A stretch of DNA of 64,000 bases from Acholoe squamosa (lineage: Eukaryota > Annelida > Polychaeta > Phyllodocida > Polynoidae). Shown piece by piece: positions 21,411 to 30,874 of this stretch; the first letter of the stretch is position 1, and each line of letters opens with the position of its first letter. Where the stretch lies: contig OX439038.1 of the NCBI GenBank assembly GCA_949317995.1, positions 36,275,113-36,339,112 of the forward strand. The letters are read 5' to 3'. The notes below the pieces were generated by a model. That model made no database searches. It was not told where the DNA came from and saw only the letters and a program-made list of their open reading frames with translations. A program made the position numbers and the translations under genes.

Positions 21411-24400
21411 ATGGCCAAGGAACAGGGCGCTGGCAGCCCGAACTCCGAGGTCGAGGGTTCGACTGGATCGAAAGTGAAAGTCGACGCCGGGAGAGAAGCC
21501 CTGATGCGGCAGCTGGCCAGAGTCTGCGCAACAGAGCTTCCCTCAGATGATCCCTGTCTCTCTTTTCTGAAGAGGAGGGGGATCGATCTGAGTACTGACG
21601 TAGGGTTGAGAATGCTAGCAGGAACCGCCCCCTTGTCGGGGAAACGATGGTACCTGTCTGCAGAGATTCGAGGGCGTTCTCTGGACTTCCTGATAGATAC
21701 TGGTGCCAGCCACACCATTGTCTCTCGAGAACTCGCGAAAACGTTAGTGGTGCCGTCAGATAATCTCTACGAGGGAATAACGGCGTGCACTGCGTCTGGA
21801 GCCGAAATGCGGACCTATGGTCGATTGGTTCTACCTCTTAAGGTCGCATCGACCCACTATGTGTTTAGCCCAATAGTGGCCGATGTGGCTGACGATGGCA
21901 TTCTGGGGCTCGACTTCGCGGCATTATACGGTATGATCCTGAACCCAAGGACGGGTCAATTGGTCATGACCGAGCCGGTAGAAGAGCACCATCAGTGTAA
22001 ACTGAAGAGAGTGTCATCGATAGCCTCAGTAGCACAGACCACTAGGATACCTGCCAGACATCGGTGCGATGTCTTGGTAACATCCGAAGGTCTGGAAAGA
22101 GACCGACAGGGCATAGTCGAACCCGACCTGAACACTCTGAGATGTTTTGGGTTGGTTGGTGAGGCTGCCCTTGTCAGCAATGTTCGTCGAACAGTGTTTC
22201 CCGTCTGTAATCCACTGAATCGAGACATTGTCCTGGAGAAAGGCCAGGTGGTCGGTACTATACAGTATGCTGACAGAAACGGTGAACTCTCGTCACCGGA
22301 GGTAGGATCCGTGATGATGCGTCTCGAGCAAGAAGCTGCAGACATCGAGACGGCAGAAATCGCGAGCACCCACACGGGGGAGCTCCCTACCTGGCTGTTA
22401 GACATGTATGGCGACACCCACCTGACCCAGCCAGAGGAAAGACTGAAGCTGTCCGCCTTACTACGTAAGCATGCGGATGTCTTTAAATCCCCAGATGAGC
22501 CGTTAGGGCGCACCGATCGATGTCTGCATAACATCGACACGGGTGACGCACAACCTATCCGAGTCCCTTATAGAAGGATTCCGCTCAGCAAGAAGGCTGC
22601 GGCGGATGAACAACTTAAGGAGATGTTGGATACGGGGGTGGTTAGGCCAAGTACTAGTCCCTGGTCCAGTCCCGTCCAGATGGTGACGAAGAAGGATGGG
22701 ACCATGAGATTCTGCATCGATTATCGATGTCTGAATGGAGTGACTAAGAAAAATGCTTACCCCCTCCCGCGCATCGACGAATCCTTGGATGCCCTAGGAG
22801 GAAACAAGTGGTTTAGTTGTCTCGATCTCCAATCTGGATATTGGCAGATCGGGATGAATCCCGACGATGTCGAGAAAACCGCTTTTTCCTACCAGAGGGG
22901 GCTCTACGAGTTCGATCGCATGGCGTTTGGTTTGTGTAACGCCCCCGCCACATTCGAGCGAATGATGGAGGAGATGTTGAGAGGTTTGCTAGGTAAAAGT
23001 TGCCTGGTTTACCTCGATGATATCATCGTCTTCGGCAAAACGACGGATGAAGCAATGGCGAATCTGGCAGAAGTCTTCAACAGGATTCGGGCGTGGGGAC
23101 TGAAGTTGAAACCTAAAAAATGTCAACTTTTTAGGACTTCAGTCGAGTACCTGGGCCGAATCGTGTCTGAACAGGGTATAGAAGCCAACCCGGGGAAAAT
23201 TAGCGATGTAATGACTTGGGCTAGGCCCACTACAGTGAAGGAAATCCGATCCTTCATTGGTTTTTGTTCCTACTACCGAGAGTTCATCCCGGGGTTTGCA
23301 GAACTCGTCAGTCCTTTGCAGGACTTAGTGATCCAAAAACCTAAAGGTAGTAGAGGTCGTTACGAGGCATTCGCGTGGACGGAGAAAGCCGAACATGCTT
23401 TTGTCGAGTTAAAACGAAGTTTCAGGGAGACACCTGTTCTTCGATTCCCCACACCCGACGGTCGTTTTATCTTGGACACTGATGCTAGCAACACAGCGAT
23501 CGGGGCTGTTCTATCCCAGGTGCAGGATGGAATGGAGGTCCCGATCTCATTTGCCAGCAACACTCTAAGTAAAACACAACGAAACTACTGCACTACCAAA
23601 AGGGAACTGTTGGCAGTTGTCGTGTACACCAGGAAGTTTAGACACTACCTTTATGGTGGTAACTTCACTATCCGCACTGATCATTCGTCTTTGAAATGGC
23701 TCCTAAATTTCAAAGAGGCTGAGGGAATGATGGGTAGGTGGCTGGCCCACCTTTCGGAGTTCGGTCTCGAAAACTCTAAGATCGAACATCGAAGTGGGGC
23801 CAAGCATCTAAACGCCGATGGCCTTAGTCGTATCCCTGTGCGGCTATGCCAGAGGTCGGATTGCACAGACTGCGGCAGTCATAATGCTGTTTTGGCAGCT
23901 GTAAGTGGTTTAGTAGACAGCCGGGTGGGTGTTGCATTTTGGTCTCTCGATGAACTCATTGATGCTCAGAAAGCGGACGCTGACATCAAACGAGTTGCTG
24001 AATGGCTAGTTAAGGGGGCTAAACCCACTAGGCCTGATGTATCGATCGAGAGCGCCGAGGTACGGAAATTAGTAGGGCTATGGCCTCTACTAACCTTCCG
24101 TGAAGGCTTGTTGTGTCGCTGGAAAGTCGAGGCGGGTCGAGCTAGGCGCACGATTCAAGTAGTTGTACCACGCCAACTGAGGGGTGAGGTACTCTCCTTT
24201 TGCCACGGACACCGAACAGCGGCACATTTTGGTCGTAAACGAACGCTCGAAAAGGTGAAAAGGAGATATTACTGGCCCGGGATGGGAAAGGACATAGGTC
24301 GTTGGGTTCGACACTGTCCTACCTGTTGCCTGGTAAAGCCCGGCGAGGGCATGGGTAAGTCTCCTCTGCACCAAGAGTTGTTCGGGGTGAGATTCGGGAG

Positions 24401-25907
24401 GATAGCTATGGATATCATCTCGGGATTTGCACCCACGCCAAACAAGAATACTTGCATGTTAGTAATCCAAGATTACTTCACCAAGTATGTACGCGCTATT
24501 CCCCTACCAAATCACACGGCAGAGACCTGTGCAGAGGCCTTCGTGGACGAATGGGTTTTGACCTTTGGAGTCCCGTTGCTTCTGCATTCCGACCAAGGTC
24601 GAGAATTCGAATCTCGACTCTTCTCTGAGATGTGTGAATATTTAACGATTGTAAAACAGAGAACCAATCCATACAGACCACAGAGTGATGGTCAGGTGGA
24701 AAGGTTCAATAGAACGTTGATTCAGAGTCTGACTATGTTGGTAGACAAACATATGGACGACTGGGATGAACAGGCTAAATATGTGGTGTCCGCATATAAC
24801 AGCTCTGAGCACAGTTCTACTGGATGCAGTCCAAATATGATGGTATTCGGGGAAGAAATTCTCATGCCAGCGGATGTGATTTTCGGCTCAATCGAGAACC
24901 CACTCGAAGTCCCTTGTTCCGTCACCTTCGTGGAACAACTTCGTGACCGATTGAGGGAGAGTTATAGCATGGTAAGGGAAAACTTAGGTAAATCTGCGGA
25001 ACGCCAGAAGGTCGGGTATGACTATGGGCTAAAGCAGAGAAGATACTCAGTTGGTGAACAGGTGGTGAGGTACCACACCCCCCAGGCAGCTATGAAGCTT
25101 GCCCCCAACTGGGATGGGCCGTTCGTTGTAGATTCTGTCCTCTCTGAGTCGACATTATTACTTCGATCATCCCGCGGACGGTTGCAAAAGAGCAATGTTG
25201 ATAGAGTGCGCCGGTGGTTGGGCGTAGAACTATCACAAACTGTCGAGTTGTTGCAACCACAACTTGATGATGATTCACCTTCTCGTAGGGCTACGAAAAG
25301 GGCTAAGTCTGTTTCTGGACAGGTCGAAATAGAGGTCGAAAGGTCGCGGCCGGAAATCCAGTCTAAAGAACAAACTAAGCAGGGTCATCGAAAACGACAG
25401 CAAAAAGCTCGAAAACTGAGCGAGGTGGAGGTGTTGGATGCCAGTAAACCATCAAAGCGGCGCCGTGGTCGACCGGCCCGTCGAGATAAGTCGAAAACAT
25501 CTAAACAGCCTTTGAAGGGATGTCGGAAGCCCGACCCCCCCTCGAAGGTGCGAACGACTGAACAAACTTCACATCGAAACGTTTCGATTGAAGTGAAAGA
25601 TCAGTCACTCCAGTCCGGACCTATGACTCGAGCGAGGCTTAAGCGCCAAGGCTCATCAAAGGAACGGTCAGCGAGTGTCGAGGATAAAAGGAAACCCAGA
25701 GCAAACACTCTGGCTCCTGCATCCACACCGTCACAAGTGATGGGAGGCAGACGCCGACGGAAACGGGTTAATAGCCCGGTCGGCCCGGCCACATCAAAGG
25801 ACGGCGGGCTAGGAGGGAGTAATAGTAACCCGCCCCGAGGCTCAACACTCGTTCCTGTAGTAAAGGTTAAAATCAGGAAAAGCCCTAGATTAAACCCTAC
25901 TCAGTAA
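21411..25907 (+). CDS. Element C Pol: protease, RT, RNase H, integrase
   Basis: The frame from the first ATG encodes 1498 residues. It is open further upstream to the gag end, so expression by frameshifting is likely. Residues from 21411 are the protease D96-T-G-A, the reverse transcriptase with Y534-L-D-D, RNase H (DTDASNTAIGAVL), the zinc-binding HHCC front of integrase (HGHRTAAHFG, CPTCC) and catalytic D1001, D1061 and E1097 with the D,D(35)E spacing. The GPF module follows (NWDGPFVV). A long basic tail of about 240 residues holds an AT-hook-like core (KRRRGRPARR, 25454-25487) and ends in KSPRLNPTQ. No chromodomain is present. Confidence 0.92.
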   Translation: MAKEQGAGSPNSEVEGSTGSKVKVDAGREALMRQLARVCATELPSDDPCLSFLKRRGIDLSTDVGLRMLAGTAPLSGKRWYLSAEIRGRSLDFLIDTGASHTIVSRELAKTLVVPSDNLYEGITACTASGAEMRTYGRLVLPLKVASTHYVFSPIVADVADDGILGLDFAALYGMILNPRTGQLVMTEPVEEHHQCKLKRVSSIASVAQTTRIPARHRCDVLVTSEGLERDRQGIVEPDLNTLRCFGLVGEAALVSNVRRTVFPVCNPLNRDIVLEKGQVVGTIQYADRNGELSSPEVGSVMMRLEQEAADIETAEIASTHTGELPTWLLDMYGDTHLTQPEERLKLSALLRKHADVFKSPDEPLGRTDRCLHNIDTGDAQPIRVPYRRIPLSKKAAADEQLKEMLDTGVVRPSTSPWSSPVQMVTKKDGTMRFCIDYRCLNGVTKKNAYPLPRIDESLDALGGNKWFSCLDLQSGYWQIGMNPDDVEKTAFSYQRGLYEFDRMAFGLCNAPATFERMMEEMLRGLLGKSCLVYLDDIIVFGKTTDEAMANLAEVFNRIRAWGLKLKPKKCQLFRTSVEYLGRIVSEQGIEANPGKISDVMTWARPTTVKEIRSFIGFCSYYREFIPGFAELVSPLQDLVIQKPKGSRGRYEAFAWTEKAEHAFVELKRSFRETPVLRFPTPDGRFILDTDASNTAIGAVLSQVQDGMEVPISFASNTLSKTQRNYCTTKRELLAVVVYTRKFRHYLYGGNFTIRTDHSSLKWLLNFKEAEGMMGRWLAHLSEFGLENSKIEHRSGAKHLNADGLSRIPVRLCQRSDCTDCGSHNAVLAAVSGLVDSRVGVAFWSLDELIDAQKADADIKRVAEWLVKGAKPTRPDVSIESAEVRKLVGLWPLLTFREGLLCRWKVEAGRARRTIQVVVPRQLRGEVLSFCHGHRTAAHFGRKRTLEKVKRRYYWPGMGKDIGRWVRHCPTCCLVKPGEGMGKSPLHQELFGVRFGRIAMDIISGFAPTPNKNTCMLVIQDYFTKYVRAIPLPNHTAETCAEAFVDEWVLTFGVPLLLHSDQGREFESRLFSEMCEYLTIVKQRTNPYRPQSDGQVERFNRTLIQSLTMLVDKHMDDWDEQAKYVVSAYNSSEHSSTGCSPNMMVFGEEILMPADVIFGSIENPLEVPCSVTFVEQLRDRLRESYSMVRENLGKSAERQKVGYDYGLKQRRYSVGEQVVRYHTPQAAMKLAPNWDGPFVVDSVLSESTLLLRSSRGRLQKSNVDRVRRWLGVELSQTVELLQPQLDDDSPSRRATKRAKSVSGQVEIEVERSRPEIQSKEQTKQGHRKRQQKARKLSEVEVLDASKPSKRRRGRPARRDKSKTSKQPLKGCRKPDPPSKVRTTEQTSHRNVSIEVKDQSLQSGPMTRARLKRQGSSKERSASVEDKRKPRANTLAPASTPSQVMGGRRRRKRVNSPVGPATSKDGGLGGSNSNPPRGSTLVPVVKVKIRKSPRLNPTQ

Positions 25908-26849
25908 TCGATGTTTCGCACAATACCAAGCAGCAGCTTTACTAACCTGTGTTTTTAATGAGACTTTAAAATAACGGGTGCCGTTCTTGAGTAAATCTGT
26001 CTGTGGACGTGAAGCCGACGGTGAATAAAAAATTACACAACGAGAAGTCGTACGATTGCCTCTTAGTTTGAGACAAACTGATACTGGAAACATGGAAATT
26101 TGGAGCCTCTGATTTTATTGACTGTGAGGACGGGTTCCCAGCATAGGCTGGTGGATACTGCCCGAAGGGTAGATCCATATTGGAACCATTTTTTTTTAAT
26201 CCCGGTAGTCTGATGAAGGAGGGGGTGCCCAGATTAATCCATGTTAATAGTGTTGGAACCCATAGACCGCATAGGAAATAACGGCATATGCAAACATTGC
26301 GACTGGAGAAGCAGAGCGTGACGGTGAGGGGAGAGTGAGTCGTTCTATTTTTTGAGCAATACCTTATTTGGTCATGGCGTGATGCGCGGTGGACCAATAG
26401 GGTTCGCCCTCCTCGGTCACGTAGTCCCTTCCTCCAATCAGAGACGTGCGCCACAGGGATAAAAGGCCGCGTCGCCCACCACGGAGGTCACATCTGCGCC
26501 CTTCTCGTGAGAGTCGGACGCAGATAAGCTGGACTAAGCCTAGCTTATTCCAGCTGGTACGCCCCGTCTGGGGACTTCCTACCTGAGTGTAGGAGGTCTC
26601 CCCTGCCTAGTGTCGAGGGACACGGCCTGTGTGAGCGCAGGTTCGTGTTCACTCGAGACTCCAGTCTTCGGTCCCTCGAGCCGCCTGAGTGCGGTTCGAG
26701 GTACATCGAAGACACCTTCGAGGCTTCGACCCGCCAGAGTGCGGATCGAAAAACCTCGAAGATCCTCTTCGACGTCTCGTCCCGTCTGAGAACGGTTCGA
26801 GACCCGGAGTCTTCTCTCCCTGGTGGAACCCGGCAGTTCAGGAAGAACC
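25908..26849 (+). other. Element C spacer between pol and third frame
   Basis: About 940 bp with no convincing protein. The first half is AT-richer. The second half contains promoter-like words (see 26394-26466) and then several near-repeated blocks of the form CTCGAGnCnnCTGAGTGCGGTTCGAG (26650-26800) that could form stems. The region separates a 4.5-kb pol from two further frames, so it probably serves their expression. Confidence 0.45.
26394..26466 (+). promoter_or_regulatory. Candidate internal promoter of element C third frame
   Basis: CCAAT occurs at 26394-26398 and again at 26434-26438, followed by a TATA-like GATAAAAG at 26459-26466. The spacing resembles a CCAAT/TATA promoter. The first ATG of the third frame lies about 385 bp downstream. 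No transcript evidence is available. Confidence 0.35.
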
Positions 26850-28685
26850 ATGGGGTCCTCGTCCGACGAGCAGTCAGGGTACAGCTCTTCGGCGAGCCAC
26901 AAGTCGCAGAAGAAGAAGAAGAAGAAGAAGTCCAAGAGGACCAGACCCGAGCAAGAGCTCGAGTCTACCTCGGCTAAGAGTGCAGCCCTTCTGAAGCAGA
27001 TCGAGGATGCACAGAAAGCCTTGGCTGAGTCCCAGGAGCGGGAGAAGGAGCTCCGCCGGAAGGCGAAGGAGGCAGCTAAGCAGCAGAAGCGCGACTTGAA
27101 GGTCGCAGCTGCTGCCGCCTCGAGAGACTCTTCTCCCGATGAGATGGAGGTCGACGAGCCGTCGACGCCTGCTCCATCGAAAAGTGCTACCCCTTCAGGT
27201 TCTAAAGGCAAGAAGCCGACTGAATCGAAGGCATCCAAGGGTACCTTGAAGGATTTCAAGATCCCTAGGGTGCCCAAGAAGGAAAGTAGCAAGAAAGAGT
27301 CCGCAGCCAAGAAGGCTCCAGCCCGGGAGAGGAGTAGCGAGTCTACTGCTCCACCGGAACCTGGAACCGAGCCGTCGGAGGTCGATGCCGGTGCCGTGGA
27401 GAGCACCGTATCCTCACCCCCAGACACGGCCAGGGCTGTCGACGAGTGGAAGCAACTGTCAGCGATCACTGCCAAACGACGTGCTGAGTACGTCGATGAC
27501 AGGCCACTGACAAAGCTTCAGGACTACCGCAAGAATGGTCAAGTGGTACTCCCAAGTCTCGTCGGAAAGGACGGTAGTGACGACGAGGAATGGTATTCGG
27601 ACGACAGTCATGCCATTGACTGGTATGTCTCGATGATCGAGAATGTTACGAATGCCTCAGACTCGTCGGGGGTGTCGCTGCCCGAGCGACAGCGGATTGG
27701 GTTCGCATGGCGCATCTTCAATCCAGGGCAGCAGTGTGCTTTCGAGAACTGCACACGTAAGGGGTTTCCCCCTCGCGTATACGCGACTGACGGCAGGTAT
27801 GCTCGACACTTGGTTGAAGAGCATCGAGCCATCCGTCCGCAGTTCGGTTGTGTTAAGGTGGAAAAGACCATTCCATGTTATCAGGACCCTGATGACCCGA
27901 CCTCTCCTCCTTTCGTGACCTCACGAAGGGGCTTGATGGCGCGTCATCTCAAGTCGTACAAGCAGCCCCATAAGTACAACGCCGAGGGCGCTATCCAGCT
28001 AGTGGAGACACTGGTTGGAAAGTGCGAACGGAATGAGAAGACAGGCGCGCCGACTAGACACTGGATGCGGATGGCCCCCGCACCCCCGTCTACGAAGCGC
28101 CTGTATATCAGACCGGAGCTGATGCCCGCTTTCTACGGTGCCTACCCCGAGTTCAGGGTAGAGCAACGGAAGAAGCGGGAGGCCAGTCGTCCTCGGGACC
28201 CAGGACCTACAGCCTCTACGAGTGGGAACAAGAGGCCCCACTCTACAGAAGCTGTAAAGTCTGCCGGTTCGACTGAACCTAAGAAGCCTAAGCCGCAGGC
28301 TGCTCCCTCGAAGCCCGAAAAGGCATCGAAAGCCGCCCCGGCCCCGGCTCCTAAAAAGTCGAAGACTGCTTCGACCGGTTCAGCCAAACCAAGCACCAGT
28401 GGTGCTAAAACTGGAGGCAAGACGGTGGAAACCCGGAGTGGTCGTGATCGACAACCCAAGGTGACCACCAACTCGTCTCCTGTCAAGCCCCCTACAGCGG
28501 CAGAGGGCAGCACCCCAGCTGCCACGCCGCGTGTCCACGTAGGAGGCGCGACATTGACCTCGGCAGCAGGAGCTAGCTTCTCCAACGTCGTGACAGGCGC
28601 CGACACCCCGACAGCAACCTTGCGTTGGGAATTGGCACAGCCTGCATACGGCGATGGCGTCGAATGTGGGGTCCCGAAGTTGTAA
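26850..28685 (+). CDS. Element C third frame, first protein (ORF3a), C2H2-like, 611 aa
   Basis: The ATG at 26850 has a good context (A at -3, G at +4). A very lysine-rich front (KKKKKKKSKRTR near residue 20-30) resembles a nuclear localisation signal. A Glu/Lys helical stretch and a disordered Ser/Pro region follow. The ordered core (about residues 240-440) contains C-x4-C (CAFENC) with a paired H-x4-H (RHLVEEH), then a second Cys/His cluster ending RRGLMARHLK. These align with the cores of A, B and E. The rest is basic and Ala/Pro/Lys-rich. There is no signal peptide or membrane helix. The likely roles are nucleic-acid or chromatin binding. This is inference; I do not recognise the family. 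Confidence 0.75.
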   Translation: MGSSSDEQSGYSSSASHKSQKKKKKKKSKRTRPEQELESTSAKSAALLKQIEDAQKALAESQEREKELRRKAKEAAKQQKRDLKVAAAAASRDSSPDEMEVDEPSTPAPSKSATPSGSKGKKPTESKASKGTLKDFKIPRVPKKESSKKESAAKKAPARERSSESTAPPEPGTEPSEVDAGAVESTVSSPPDTARAVDEWKQLSAITAKRRAEYVDDRPLTKLQDYRKNGQVVLPSLVGKDGSDDEEWYSDDSHAIDWYVSMIENVTNASDSSGVSLPERQRIGFAWRIFNPGQQCAFENCTRKGFPPRVYATDGRYARHLVEEHRAIRPQFGCVKVEKTIPCYQDPDDPTSPPFVTSRRGLMARHLKSYKQPHKYNAEGAIQLVETLVGKCERNEKTGAPTRHWMRMAPAPPSTKRLYIRPELMPAFYGAYPEFRVEQRKKREASRPRDPGPTASTSGNKRPHSTEAVKSAGSTEPKKPKPQAAPSKPEKASKAAPAPAPKKSKTASTGSAKPSTSGAKTGGKTVETRSGRDRQPKVTTNSSPVKPPTAAEGSTPAATPRVHVGGATLTSAAGASFSNVVTGADTPTATLRWELAQPAYGDGVECGVPKL

Positions 28686-29811
28686 GGGACTTCTACAGAT
28701 GACAGGCAGCCCTGCTATCGACAAGTTCGGTGAGGCATTCCGTGAGGAAGCGAGTGCCTACTTGTTCGGCCTGTTTGATAGAACAAACATGGCCATCCGT
28801 AACGAGCTCCTTCCGGCTCTTAGGAATGAGGCGCGCCAGACCGTTCAGATGGAGATGGACTCTCGTCTGACCGACGTCCGAACGCGTCTCAATAACTTTG
28901 AGGCACAGGCCCAATATGATATTACCAAGAGGGACAGTATCATAGAAGGCTGGGAGGAAATCGACCGCGAATTCTTTAGAGTCTTCGGGGTCCAACTCTC
29001 GGAATGGATGAGGGACAAACACCATGGCGTCCGAACCCTGAAGCCCGTTCGAACCGAGCCCTCTCGCGAAGCGCAGAGGTACCTCGTCGAGGGTGGAGAG
29101 ATTCCTGACGTCAGGACGCTGGCGGCTCAGACGAATCCTTTGAGAGAGTTGTCTCCAAAGATTGACAGTCTGAGCTCGGCTATGACGATGTTGGGCCGAG
29201 AGCAGGTGGTGCAGGACAAGCCTGACACCCCGGGTAGGTCTCTCGGTGCCTCCGTCTACCCGCCAGCAGCCCCGTCTTCCTCCTCGGTTCCCTTGATAAC
29301 CCTCTCGGGAACCACCGAGCCTACGCCGCCACCGGTCCAGAGAATGGTGTCACCGAGGATCCATCCGGATCTTCAGGGCATCACTCCCCTGGCCCCGGCG
29401 AACGTAGCCGTCTGTCCGGACCCGTCGGCTTCCGCCCAAGCAGTAGAACCTGCCGAGGTGGAACAGTCGATGGATATAGACGGGGACGTCGATGTCGTCG
29501 ATCATTCTCCAAAGCCTCCCCCTGACCAGGGAGACAAGGACGACCGTGAAGGTCAGGAGAGCGACGACGACGACGGAAGCGACTCAGCAGACTCGGCCGT
29601 TCTCCACTCAGATGCTGAGGGGGACTCCCGGGATGCACCCGAGACCTCTAACGAGGCTTGGAGTACGACAATGGACCGCGAGGCCCCATTGCCGGAGTCG
29701 CCGACGTTTTCGGGCCAGCTAGCCGCCAGCGCTCCACATGGAGAGGAGCGCACTGACGGAGAGCAGGCCGAAAGCGACGCCGCTACAGGGTCCATCTCGG
29801 AGGATCAGTAG
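28654..29811 (+). CDS. Element C third frame, second protein (ORF3b), 385 aa
   Basis: It overlaps the end of ORF3a by about 30 bp, and an alternative ATG lies at 28699. The first 130 residues are helical and likely coiled coil (RNELLPALRNEARQ, DSRLTDVRTRLNNFEAQ) and end in the motif EFFRVFGVQLSEW. This matches KFFKVFGVIMDNW in B and KFFLCFGKHLDEW in E, where the same region is the C-terminus of one long frame. The remainder is acidic, Ser/Pro-rich and probably disordered. No known domain is recognised. Confidence 0.7.
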   Translation: MASNVGSRSCKGLLQMTGSPAIDKFGEAFREEASAYLFGLFDRTNMAIRNELLPALRNEARQTVQMEMDSRLTDVRTRLNNFEAQAQYDITKRDSIIEGWEEIDREFFRVFGVQLSEWMRDKHHGVRTLKPVRTEPSREAQRYLVEGGEIPDVRTLAAQTNPLRELSPKIDSLSSAMTMLGREQVVQDKPDTPGRSLGASVYPPAAPSSSSVPLITLSGTTEPTPPPVQRMVSPRIHPDLQGITPLAPANVAVCPDPSASAQAVEPAEVEQSMDIDGDVDVVDHSPKPPPDQGDKDDREGQESDDDDGSDSADSAVLHSDAEGDSRDAPETSNEAWSTTMDREAPLPESPTFSGQLAASAPHGEERTDGEQAESDAATGSISEDQ

Positions 29812-30406
29812 TATGAAACTACTGCTCCTCCTCGTCAGTCTGGATCGCTGACATCGAACAGAGTCTCGATGTCAGCACGGAACCCCCGGGAACTCGTTCC
29901 CGGACGACGGTGTACCCTCCACGAGTGGGGGTACCTTTCCTGTCCCCGGACCTCCCTGCGAAGCTGTGTGGATCCGAAGCCACCTTGGTCTTAGGGCCCG
30001 GTGGTGCCACACATCCTCGGCCTCACGGTCGAAGGACCATCATAGTAGTATGGTACGCTATCGATGGGCTTCCTACGCTGGAAGGAGCTTCTCAACGAGA
30101 CAGGGAGGAAACGACACGACCCCGGTTGCCATACCCGGTCGTGCCTCCCTCGGATCGACCAGGAGCAGGTCGTGAAGCAGTGTTTCGACACTGGTCTCCT
30201 ACGTTGGATGGAGCAACGCCTTATAATTTAACTGTGATAATAATTTTTTTTCTACAGTACAGTAGAAACTATATTTCTATATATTCCTCTACTGTTTCTG
30301 TCGACTGTGTCGACGGATCCAGTAGTTCATATTATTATCTAATTGTTTAGACTGATCCGGGATCTCTGAATTTTCAGAGACCTCGTTTCAGTCTAGTGGG
30401 GGGTGG
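29812..30406 (+). other. Element C 3' noncoding region with clustered hairpins
   Basis: Several near-perfect inverted repeats follow one another. They include 29847-29857 with 29866-29876 (11 bp), 29886-29893 with 29896-29903 (8 bp), 30260-30266 with 30288-30294, 30300-30305 with 30309-30314, and 30363-30370 with 30373-30380. The polypurine tract TAGTGGGGGGTGG follows at 30394-30406, directly before the 3' LTR. The hairpins suggest a structured RNA tail. Confidence 0.6.
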
Positions 30407-30874
30407 TGTGGTGGTCCCGCGTCATCTTCGAGGTACCTTCGTGGTCCTCGTGGGCGACGTCGAGAGCACCTCTATTACCCGACGCCTGGGGGCGCTGGAG
30501 TCCAGCGCCACGTCACCACTTGGTCACGTGGCCCTCGACTCCGGTGTATATAAGGCCGTTGTACGGCCTTCCTCAGGGTCAGTCCAGCCCCGACTGACCA
30601 TTGTGAGCAATGGTCGGCGGCTGCCCGGCTACCATATTCTAATACTCCTCTGTGCTCCTGCACAGAGGGGGTTCATGTGGAATATTAACTCTAGACACTA
30701 GAAGGCCTAGTGTCGAACCTGCAATAGAGTTCAAAACTCTGCCACCTGTAACTGTGATCGAGAACGGCTGATGCCTATGTGTTATTAGACAATAAAGTTT
30801 TAACTGGAACCTGAATAGTTGTTCTTCGTTGTTTATCGAAAGATTCGATATAACATCGAGGGGTAGAACGCTAC
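30407..30874 (+). repeat. Element C 3' LTR
   Basis: A near-exact copy of 17913-18381, with one internal difference noticed. It joins the integrase of element E at its right end. Confidence 0.95.

Larger units (their letters stand above)
17913..30874 (+). mobile_element. Element C: young, whole-looking Ty3/gypsy-like retroelement, about 13 kb
   Basis: Its LTRs lie at 17913-18381 and 30407-30874. They appear identical apart from one internal base and the very last position, so the insertion is recent. The parts in order are LTR, PBS, gag (922 aa), pol (protease-RT-RNase H-integrase), spacer, third frame in two overlapping frames (611 and 385 aa), hairpin-rich tail, polypurine tract, LTR. No obvious breaks are seen. 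It lies in the integrase of element E. I do not see a clean target duplication at its ends. At 13 kb it is much larger than a typical 5-8 kb Ty3/gypsy element. Confidence 0.9.

Noticed and set aside
26579-27475. Long - strand frame opposite the element C third gene
   Set aside because: It is antisense to the lysine-rich and serine-rich coding strand, whose biased codons keep the reverse frame open by chance.
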